Assembly: GCA_017537245.1 (NCBI GenBank) | Contig: JAFYLD010000039.1 | Location: 17,942-81,941 of the forward strand | Reading direction: 5' to 3' | DNA: 64,000 nt | Source of the DNA: Clostridia bacterium | GTDB taxonomy: Bacteria > Bacillota > Clostridia > Oscillospirales > Acutalibacteraceae | Shown: positions 26,833-34,950 of the stretch, in pieces | How the letters are laid out: each line of letters starts with the position of its first letter | Position numbering within the stretch: the first letter of the stretch is position 1 | Translations under genes and position numbers: made by a program | Notes under the pieces: model-generated | The model's database searches: none | What the model was told of the DNA's origin: nothing | The model's input: only the letters and a program-made list of their open reading frames with translations

Positions 26833-27103
26833 GGAAGAAAATATTGGAGTAATTCAGAACGTAATAATTGAAAACCGCAAAAAACTCAATATCTCGGGAG
26901 TAAAGGACGTAACGAGTTTTGATGAAGAAACAATACTTGTTGATACGGCGCTTGGCAAAATGACCATTAAGGGCGAGGACTTACGCATAGAGAGTTTTGA
27001 TACTGCTACGGGGGATTTAAGTGCAGTAGGCAAGGTTTATGCAGTGGTGTATATGACCGATGCTCGTGTATCGGGTGGATTTTTGTCGCGACTTTTTAGG
27101 TAA
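26831..27103 (+). CDS. yabP: Sporulation protein YabP
   Basis: 90-residue protein of the YabP family, which in B. subtilis is needed for sporulation and forms a complex with YabQ. Matching features: ENRKKLNISGVKDVTSFDEE, a TIKGEDLRIESFD beta-rich core, GKVYAVVYMTD and the FLSRLFR terminus. A TTG start at 26831 is chosen, with GAGG 9 bases upstream; the longer frame from GTG 26816 begins inside the hairpin arm and has no ribosome binding site. Followed 3 bases later by yabQ. Confidence 0.88.
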   Translation: MEENIGVIQNVIIENRKKLNISGVKDVTSFDEETILVDTALGKMTIKGEDLRIESFDTATGDLSAVGKVYAVVYMTDARVSGGFLSRLFR

Positions 27104-27106
27104 GTT

Positions 27107-27619
27107 ATGTGGGAGATAAGCAACAATAATCAAATAACAACGTTTTTGTTATCGATGGTGATAGGCGGATTTTTTTGTTTGATTTATGACGTTGTTCGAG
27201 CTGTGCGAAAGGTTGGATTTAATACAACCTTCATCGTTAACGTTACTGATATATTGATTTGGATTATTTATGCATTTATAACCTTTATGTTTTTTATATC
27301 GCGAACTAATGGGGAGATAAGGGGATACGCGCTTGTAGGGGAAATTATTGGTTTTGGATTTGCTCGTATAACAATTTCTAAAATTTGGTTTGTATTGCTT
27401 AAGTTCTTTTTTGTGAAGATAGCATACGTAAAGCGTAAAATAATGGCGCGAGTTTACTTGATTTTTGACAATATAGAAATAAGAATTTTAAAAAGATTAA
27501 AATATGCGCCCAAATTGCTTAAAAGTGTAAAAAAGTTCTTGAAAAATACGGGCGCATTGTTGTATAATAAGATAAATATTGTAGATAAAAAGAGGTCTTT
27601 GAATGAAACAAAAACCTAA
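27107..27619 (+). CDS. yabQ: Spore cortex biosynthesis protein YabQ
   Basis: 170-residue membrane protein with three or four N-terminal helices (QITTFLLSMVIGGFFCLIYD opens the first), the FLIYDVVRAVRK-like signature and a basic cytoplasmic tail. YabQ is an integral membrane protein localised to the forespore and needed for cortex formation in B. subtilis. The 3' end overlaps divIC by 17 bases. Sporulation use is inferred from the family and from yabP next to it. Confidence 0.87.
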   Translation: MWEISNNNQITTFLLSMVIGGFFCLIYDVVRAVRKVGFNTTFIVNVTDILIWIIYAFITFMFFISRTNGEIRGYALVGEIIGFGFARITISKIWFVLLKFFFVKIAYVKRKIMARVYLIFDNIEIRILKRLKYAPKLLKSVKKFLKNTGALLYNKINIVDKKRSLNETKT

Positions 27620-27899
27620 ACGTCGAAGAAGTTTTATATTGCGATTTGTCGCTCTTGGCGCTGCAGTGTATTTTATTATGTCGTTGTTGAGTTTGAGCGA
27701 TGAACTTGTTGATGCAAAGGCTGAATTAGCAGCGCTGGAACAAGAGTATAATTCAAAGGTATTATACAACGAAGAATTGCAGCAACTTTTAGACAGTGGT
27801 TCTCGAGAAGAGATTATCGAAAAGGCTGCAAGAGATAGACTAGGTTATGTTTTCGACGGTGAAACAGTATTTAGAGAGGATAATTATTCAGGTAATTAG
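27603..27899 (+). CDS. divIC: Septum formation initiator DivIC/FtsB
   Basis: 98-residue bitopic division protein: basic cytoplasmic tail (MKQKPKRRR), one membrane helix (about 12-30), an extracellular coiled coil (31-68) and the EKAARDRLGYVFDGETVF segment conserved in FtsB/DivIC. It joins FtsL and DivIB in the divisome core. Gene order with yabQ upstream and the S1 protein downstream is that of Bacillus and Clostridia. Confidence 0.93.
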   Translation: MKQKPKRRRSFILRFVALGAAVYFIMSLLSLSDELVDAKAELAALEQEYNSKVLYNEELQQLLDSGSREEIIEKAARDRLGYVFDGETVFREDNYSGN

Positions 27900-27916
27900 G
27901 GGGATTTTTAAAATTT

Positions 27917-28372
27917 ATGGAGCTTAAAATTGGCGACATTGTAGAAGGAAAAATTACAACAATAACAAACTTTGGTGTGTTTGCTGATATTGGTGACGGC
28001 AAGTCGGGTATGGTACACATATCTGAAGTAGCAAGAAATTACGTAAACGATATTAAAGAACACGTAAAGGTTGGCGACGTGGTTAAGATGAAGGTTATGA
28101 CTATTGGTGACGATGGTAAGATTTCACTTAGCATTAAGCGCGCATTACCACCAGAGAAAAAACCTAGCGACGCGCCTAAGCGTCCACAAAGAAGTGCTCC
28201 AGAAAAAAGCGCTATTGATTCTACATACACATGGACTCCAAAGAAGAGTGAACCTGCAAGTTTTGAGGAAATGATGAATCGCTTTAAGCAGACAAGTGAT
28301 GAAAAGTTCTCTGACTTGAAGCGCAAAAATCCCGATGCAAATCGCACAAAGCGTGGTTCGGGCGTAAGATAA
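27917..28372 (+). CDS. S1 RNA-binding domain protein (YabR-like)
   Basis: 151 residues. Residues 1-75 are one S1 domain (MELKIGDIVEGKITTITNFGVFADIGDGKSGMVHISEV in the usual OB-fold spacing). The rest is a Lys/Pro/Ser-rich tail ending RTKRGSGVR, likely disordered. It matches YabR next to divIC in B. subtilis. RNA binding is expected; its biological role is not established. Confidence 0.9.
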   Translation: MELKIGDIVEGKITTITNFGVFADIGDGKSGMVHISEVARNYVNDIKEHVKVGDVVKMKVMTIGDDGKISLSIKRALPPEKKPSDAPKRPQRSAPEKSAIDSTYTWTPKKSEPASFEEMMNRFKQTSDEKFSDLKRKNPDANRTKRGSGVR

Positions 28373-28380
28373 AATAAATT

Positions 28381-28428
28381 AGGGCGGGTTCCATTAAAGT
28401 TAGGGAAACTGCCCTTTGTTTTGTATTA
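28381..28428 (+). terminator. Probable terminator
   Basis: Imperfect 12-bp stem AGGGCGGGTTCC / GGAAACTGCCCT (one G-U, one mismatch) followed by TTTGTTTTG, after the YabR-like gene. Confidence 0.6.
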
Positions 28429-28447
28429 AGGTTAAAGGAATTTAAAT

Positions 28448-29581
28448 ATGGAAAATATAAAACTTATTGCTCCTTGTCTTTTTGGTGTAGAGAGTATTGC
28501 GGCTGACGAATTTCGCCGAATGGGATTCGAGTCGGTTGAAGCTGAAAATGGTCGAGTGCTACTCGAAGGCGATTTTAATATGCTTGCTCGAGCAAATATT
28601 AATTCGCGATTTGCCGAGCGCATACTCATTAATATGGGACAATTCCACGCTACTACCTTTACCGAGCTTTTTGACGGCGTTAAATCACTCCCATGGGAGA
28701 GATTTATAGGCAAAGACGACGCGTTCCCGGTAAGTGCTGGTTCAAGCATTAACTCTACACTTTTTAGTATTCCTGACTGTCAGTCTATTATTAAAAAGGC
28801 GATTGTTAACCGTCTTTCGTCAAAGTACGGTATTAGTTGGTTTAATGAAACTGGCGCGGAATTTAAGATTCGTTTTACGATTATTAAAGATAACGTAACC
28901 GTTACCATCGATACGTCGGGTGAGGGACTTCACAAACGTGGCTATCGCCGCAATTCAAATGATGCTCCACTAAAAGAAACGTTGGGTGCCGCTATGTGTG
29001 ATTTGGCGCGTATTTTTCCAGACACACAACTATATGATCCATTTTGCGGTAGTGGTACGTTGCTTATCGAATCGGCGCTTATGGCTACAAAAACCGCTCC
29101 AGGTTTGCGTAGATTTTTTGCAGCAGAGAGATTTGCAAGTATTCCAAAAACAGCTTGGCAGCAAGAACGTATGCGCGCGCAAGACTTGATAATCAAAAAC
29201 GTTGATTTTAAAGCGCAGGGCTATGATATTGATCCTGCTTGCGTAGAGCTAACGCTTGCAAACGCAAAAAAAGCCGGCGTTGAAAAGTACGTAAAAGCGG
29301 CGGTTGGTGATGTTAGAGATTTTAAAACCCCCGATGAACGTTTGCTTGTAATCACAAACCCACCTTATGGTGAGCGTTTGCTTGACGTGGCAGAGGCTGA
29401 AAAGCTTTACAAAATAATGGGTGAAAGATTTGATTTGACACCTGGTAAAAAGTATTTTGTAATTAGTCCTCACGATGAGTTTGAAAAGCACTTTGGCGCT
29501 ACTGCAGATAAACGCAGAAAGCTTTATAACGGTATGATTAAATGTCAATTATTTATGTACTTTAAAAATAAAGGAATTTAA
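28448..29581 (+). CDS. THUMP-domain class I SAM-dependent RNA methyltransferase (RlmL-type)
   Basis: 377 residues. N-terminal ferredoxin-like/THUMP region (about 1-155) followed by the methyltransferase domain with SAM motif YDPFCGSGTLLIESA (about 193-207) and the catalytic NPPYGERL motif typical of N2-methylguanine enzymes. Homologues are the YpsC/RlmL-N family that methylate 23S rRNA G2445. The target site here is inferred from the family. Confidence 0.88.
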   Translation: MENIKLIAPCLFGVESIAADEFRRMGFESVEAENGRVLLEGDFNMLARANINSRFAERILINMGQFHATTFTELFDGVKSLPWERFIGKDDAFPVSAGSSINSTLFSIPDCQSIIKKAIVNRLSSKYGISWFNETGAEFKIRFTIIKDNVTVTIDTSGEGLHKRGYRRNSNDAPLKETLGAAMCDLARIFPDTQLYDPFCGSGTLLIESALMATKTAPGLRRFFAAERFASIPKTAWQQERMRAQDLIIKNVDFKAQGYDIDPACVELTLANAKKAGVEKYVKAAVGDVRDFKTPDERLLVITNPPYGERLLDVAEAEKLYKIMGERFDLTPGKKYFVISPHDEFEKHFGATADKRRKLYNGMIKCQLFMYFKNKGI

Positions 29582-29584
29582 ATT

Positions 29585-30505
29585 ATGAGATATGTTTTTT
29601 ATATCAATCCTGCGGCGGGAAAAGGCAAGCTACAAGACGATATTATCAACAATATAAAAGAGTACTTTGCTGATAAAGAACAAGAGTACAAAATATATAT
29701 AACCAAAAGTCGACTAGACGCAAAACACGATGCTCGCAAAGAGGCCGAAACAGGTGACGAAATTCGTATGTTTGCGTGCGGTGGCGAGGGCACGGTATTT
29801 GAGGCGCTTAATGGTATTGCAGGCTTTAGTAACGTTGAACTTGGCGTTATACCATGTGGCTCGGCAAACGATTTTTTAAAGTTTTTTAATACACGTGACG
29901 AGTTTTTGGACATTAAGCAGCAAATCGAAGGCGATACTATAACTATGGACTTGGTTAAGGCGGGGGATAAATACTGTCTTAACGGTTGTTCGGTTGGTAT
30001 GGATGCGGTTGTTGCAAGCCGTATGGCTACCTTTAAAAGATGGCCGCTAGTTTCGGGTTCGTTCGCTTATACTTTAGCTATAGTTAGAACATTTTTAGGT
30101 AAGATTGGCATTACTGCTAATATATCGGTTGATGGCGGCGAATTTGAGAAAAAGGTTTGTTTATTTGCGGCTATTGCTAACGGACCGTATTATGGCGGCG
30201 GTTATAAGGGCGCGCCAGAGGCGGTACCTTTTGACAACCAGCTTGATTATACGTTGGTCGACAAGATTTCAAAGTTAAAAATTTTAAAATTTTTAGGTAT
30301 TTATAAAAAGGGTGAGCACAAAAAACTTGATTGTTGTACCCTTAAAAAATGTACGTGCATGGAGTTTACCGCTGATAAACCTATTCCGGTAAATCTTGAC
30401 GGTGAGATCGTTGAAACGACAAATATGAAATTTGAACTTGTTAAAGATGCGGTTAAGTTTGTTGTACCCAAGTCGGTTGCGGCTAAAGTTTTAACAAAAG
30501 TTTAA
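29585..30505 (+). CDS. Diacylglycerol kinase-family lipid kinase
   Basis: 306-residue DAGK/YegS-like catalytic-domain protein. N-terminal FYINPAAGKGK and the nucleotide motif GGEGT (66-70; GGDGT is the usual form) with PCGSANDF following. It probably phosphorylates diacylglycerol or a related lipid to feed phospholipid or LTA recycling, which fits the LTA synthase-like gene elsewhere in the window. It starts 3 bases after the methyltransferase stop. Confidence 0.87.
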   Translation: MRYVFYINPAAGKGKLQDDIINNIKEYFADKEQEYKIYITKSRLDAKHDARKEAETGDEIRMFACGGEGTVFEALNGIAGFSNVELGVIPCGSANDFLKFFNTRDEFLDIKQQIEGDTITMDLVKAGDKYCLNGCSVGMDAVVASRMATFKRWPLVSGSFAYTLAIVRTFLGKIGITANISVDGGEFEKKVCLFAAIANGPYYGGGYKGAPEAVPFDNQLDYTLVDKISKLKILKFLGIYKKGEHKKLDCCTLKKCTCMEFTADKPIPVNLDGEIVETTNMKFELVKDAVKFVVPKSVAAKVLTKV

Positions 30506-30518
30506 AAATGCTAGTTGC

Positions 30519-30546
30519 TTGATTTTTGTTTTAAAAGACATATAAT
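30519..30546 (+). promoter_or_regulatory. Sigma-A promoter of groES-groEL, no CIRCE
   Basis: TTGATT (30519-30524), 16-base spacer, TATAAT (30541-30546). The leader to the groES start contains no TTAGCACTC-N9-GAGTGCTAA (CIRCE) or part of it. Confidence 0.75.
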
Positions 30547-30580
30547 ATACTATTAGATAAATTGTTAAGGAGATTTTATT

Positions 30581-32517
<1,937 letters not shown>

Positions 32518-32526
32518 AAAAATTCT

Positions 32527-32560
32527 AACGCACCCAATTCAATGTTGGGTGCGTTGTTTT
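32527..32560 (+). terminator. Terminator after groEL
   Basis: Perfect 11-bp stem AACGCACCCAA / TTGGGTGCGTT, 7-base loop, GTTTT tail. Confidence 0.92.
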
Positions 32561-32574
32561 ATATTATCGTAGAA

Positions 32575-32603
32575 TTGACTAAAGTTTTCAGTTATGTTAA
32601 AAT
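32575..32603 (+). promoter_or_regulatory. Sigma-A promoter of accessory gene
   Basis: TTGACT (32575-32580), 17-base spacer, TAAAAT (32598-32603), followed by AGGAGG 8 bases before the ATG at 32636. Confidence 0.7.
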
Positions 32604-32635
32604 TAACAGTAGATACTTAATAGGAGGAACGCGTA

Positions 32636-33346
32636 ATGTATGATTTACAAGCATTAGAGAATTTGTTTTTTAAAAAAGAGGTTACTGTTTATAGAATTCA
32701 TACAACAGGTGATGTTACCGGCAAGGGATTCGCTTTTGGAAATATTGATGATTTTATGGAGTTCGTATTGCAACAAAAAATACATTGTGTATTTGCGTAT
32801 GAACATTACGATTTTATTGAAGATTATTTAGTAACTGAGAAAATTATAGAAGAAGAAGGAAAACGTTTAAAAGATGAATTCTTAAATGAACTTATGCCAC
32901 AAATAGAACAATATAATAAACAAATTGAAAAAATCAATTTCGATGTTCCTGCTATGATTTTACTTATGTGTATTTATGAAGCTCAAAGTTTTTATACAAT
33001 TCTTGACAATAATGTTACAAAAGATTTAATTGAGCCTAAAGAAGTATTTAAAGAAATTTGCAATCAAAATGAAGAAAAATTTAATGAGATAAATATAAAC
33101 ACAAAAAAAGAAATAGAAAAATTAAAACAAGAATTAAGAGAAATCGTTTTAGCGGACAACCAATTTTTACTATGCACCAATAAAGATTTGCGTATGAGCT
33201 ATGCTAAAAGTTTATTGCGAGAAAAACTGGATGCACATTTTCAACTATTGAAGACTCATTGGGATCATTATGGAAATGGACCATTATATTTTGAAGCATA
33301 TAATTTTTTCGATATGATATGGAATGAACTAAAACAAAAGAAATAA
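32636..33346 (+). CDS. Unknown AT-rich accessory protein with coiled coil
   Basis: 236 residues, not recognised. No signal peptide or clear membrane helix. The middle (about 75-110 and 150-180) is strongly helical, Glu/Lys/Gln-rich and probably coiled coil; the C-terminus is aromatic (HWDHYGNGPLYFEAYNFFDM). Base composition is visibly more AT-rich than neighbouring core genes and codon choice differs (many AAA, ATA, TTA), pointing to acquisition. It has its own promoter and an excellent ribosome binding site, so it is likely expressed. It sits between groEL and a RAYT gene. Confidence 0.7.
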   Translation: MYDLQALENLFFKKEVTVYRIHTTGDVTGKGFAFGNIDDFMEFVLQQKIHCVFAYEHYDFIEDYLVTEKIIEEEGKRLKDEFLNELMPQIEQYNKQIEKINFDVPAMILLMCIYEAQSFYTILDNNVTKDLIEPKEVFKEICNQNEEKFNEININTKKEIEKLKQELREIVLADNQFLLCTNKDLRMSYAKSLLREKLDAHFQLLKTHWDHYGNGPLYFEAYNFFDMIWNELKQKK

Positions 33347-33364
33347 TTTTATTTGGTGATATAA

Positions 33365-33850
33365 ATGGAATTACCTAAAAGAAAACCTATAAGGTTAAAA
33401 GATTATGATTACAGTACACCCGGTGTATATTTTGTGACAGTGTGTACTAAAAATAAGATTAATTATTTTTGGCACAACGTAGGGGCGAGCATTGCTCGTC
33501 CGCAAGATATACCCCTTAATGAAAATGGAAAAATAGTTGATAAGGCAATAAATAATATTCCTAAAATTTACAATAATATAACCGTTGACCATTATGTAGT
33601 CATGCCTAATCATATTCATCTTTTATTACAAATTCATTCTAATAAAAACGGACGACCAATGGTCGCCCCTACAATAGACAGGGTTATTCAGCAAATGAAA
33701 GGTTATGTTACAAAACAAATAGGTAAACTAATTTGGCAAAAATTGTTCCACGACCATATAATTCGTGGTGAGCAGGATTACAAAGAAATTTGGGCATACA
33801 TAGACACCAATCCTATAAGATGGAAAGAGGATAAGTTTTATATTGAATAA
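33365..33850 (+). CDS. REP-associated tyrosine transposase-like protein (RAYT, Y1_Tnp)
   Basis: 161-residue HUH single-strand nuclease of the IS200/RAYT family. The metal-binding HUH motif is in VVMPNHIHLLLQI and the catalytic-tyrosine helix is DYKEIWAYIDTNPIRW. RAYTs are domesticated transposases linked to REP palindromes. Two such palindromes lie within this very coding sequence (33477-33503 and 33648-33673), translated as VGASIARPQ and NGRPMVAP. No start ribosome binding site better than GGTGAT is seen. The frame is intact, so it is probably functional. Confidence 0.88.
   Translation: MELPKRKPIRLKDYDYSTPGVYFVTVCTKNKINYFWHNVGASIARPQDIPLNENGKIVDKAINNIPKIYNNITVDHYVVMPNHIHLLLQIHSNKNGRPMVAPTIDRVIQQMKGYVTKQIGKLIWQKLFHDHIIRGEQDYKEIWAYIDTNPIRWKEDKFYIE
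33477..33503 (+). repeat. REP-like palindrome inside RAYT gene, copy 1
   Basis: GTAGGGGCGAGCATTGCTCG with flanking TCCGC: arms GGGCGAGC and GCTCGTCC around ATT. Shares GTAGGGGCGA-CATTG-TCGTCCG with copy 2 in opposite orientation. Confidence 0.8.
33648..33673 (-). repeat. REP-like palindrome inside RAYT gene, copy 2 (inverted)
   Basis: Read on the minus strand: TGTAGGGGCGACCATTGGTC followed by GTCCGT; the inner bases of the two arms differ from copy 1 in a compensated way (G/C swapped to C/G), so the hairpin is preserved. Confidence 0.8.
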
Positions 33851-33856
33851 TAAATG

Positions 33857-33895
33857 AAGAGTTCTAACAACAAATTTGTTGTTAGAACTCTTTTT
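33857..33895. terminator. Bidirectional terminator, 36-bp perfect palindrome
   Basis: AAGAGTTCTAACAACAAA (33857-33874) is the exact complement of 33875-33892, followed by T-run on the plus strand. It lies between the convergent RAYT and LOG genes. Confidence 0.85.
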
Positions 33896-33904
33896 GCCAT
33901 TTAA

Positions 33905-34483
33905 TTATTTTATAAATTTATATTCAGCTGCTTCGTGATCGACGGGGTTGTAATTTTCGATATACTTGATAATCTCTTGTGGGTTATCGGAAATAAAGAG
34001 CAAGTCCATATTTTCTTTTGGCATAAATTTTTTATCAATAGCGTTGTTTAGCATATCAATAAGTGGATTGTAGTAGCCGTCGGTATTAAAGATTACAATT
34101 GGTTTTTTGAGTTTGCCGAGTTGACGGAGTGTGTATATCTCAAAAAACTCGTCAAACGTTCCAATACCACCTGGGGTGATGATAAACGCCTCGCTCATTT
34201 CGTCGAGCAACTGTTTTCTTTCACGCATTGTTTCGGTATATATCATTTTTGTACAATCAGCAAATAAAATACCGTCAACGTTGAAGAAAGAAGGGCTAAT
34301 GCCAATTATTTCGCCCTTTTCGGCATAAGCGCCGCGCGCTACCGCGCCCATAAGACCAGCTGCCCCACCACCAAAAACTACCGAGTGGCCGTTTATTGCA
34401 ATCTCTTTACCCAGAAGCTCGCCGGCATCTATAAAAGATTGATCTATCGCGTTTGATGACGCGCCATATATACAGATTTTCAT
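33905..34483 (-). CDS. LOG-family (TIGR00730) nucleotide phosphoribohydrolase
   Basis: 192-residue Rossmann-like protein. The family active-site motif PGGIGTFDEFFEIYTLRQLG (PGGxGTxxE) and an early GGGAAGLMGAVARGAY phosphate-binding segment are complete. Characterised relatives remove ribose phosphate from AMP or cytokinin nucleotides; the substrate here is unknown. It overlaps the NUDIX gene by 4 bases and ends the minus-strand operon. Confidence 0.92.
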   Translation of the reverse strand: MKICIYGASSNAIDQSFIDAGELLGKEIAINGHSVVFGGGAAGLMGAVARGAYAEKGEIIGISPSFFNVDGILFADCTKMIYTETMRERKQLLDEMSEAFIITPGGIGTFDEFFEIYTLRQLGKLKKPIVIFNTDGYYNPLIDMLNNAIDKKFMPKENMDLLFISDNPQEIIKYIENYNPVDHEAAEYKFIK

Positions 34484-34950
34484 ACAAGTACCTCTTCGTT
34501 AAGAATTGCGCTTACAAGCGAGTCGCCTTTATATTCGAGTCGAAGTGAAAAGAAAGGTGTGCTATCGTTTTCGATAAGCTTTAAAAAGATTTTATCACCT
34601 TGCCATAGTGGTAGGTCGTATATTTTTTCTTTTTCTACCCATTCGAGCACGCCCTCGTCACACTCTTTGATTTGACCATCAAAATCGCAACAGGTAAACA
34701 AATGCATATATTCGGTAGGCCATTTGTCTGAAACAAATGTTATAATGCCGCGGTAATTGCATTTACCTAAAATTAAGCCTGTTTCTTCGGTCGCCTCGCG
34801 GCGAACGCATTGTTCGGGACTTTCGCGATCTTCGAACTTGCCACCAATACCTATCCATTTGTCTTGGTTTAGGTCATTTTCTTTTTTTATGCGGTGAAGC
34901 ATAAGATATTTATTTTCTTTTTCGATGTAACAAAGGGTTGTGTTGATCAT
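34480..34950 (-). CDS. NUDIX hydrolase, 8-oxo-dGTPase-like
   Basis: 156-residue pyrophosphohydrolase. The Nudix box GKFEDRESPEQCVRREATEE plus TG fits GX5EX7REUXEEXGU exactly. MINTTLCYIEKENKYLMLHR at the start resembles MutT-type 8-oxo-dGTP diphosphatases of Firmicutes. Its ATG overlaps the LTA synthase-like stop by one base, so it is translationally coupled. Confidence 0.9.
   Translation of the reverse strand: MINTTLCYIEKENKYLMLHRIKKENDLNQDKWIGIGGKFEDRESPEQCVRREATEETGLILGKCNYRGIITFVSDKWPTEYMHLFTCCDFDGQIKECDEGVLEWVEKEKIYDLPLWQGDKIFLKLIENDSTPFFSLRLEYKGDSLVSAILNEEVLV

Noticed and set aside
33365-33850. Complete IS200/IS605 insertion sequence
   Set aside because: No tnpB, and no clear subterminal hairpins bounding the gene as an IS; the sequence fits the RAYT class.
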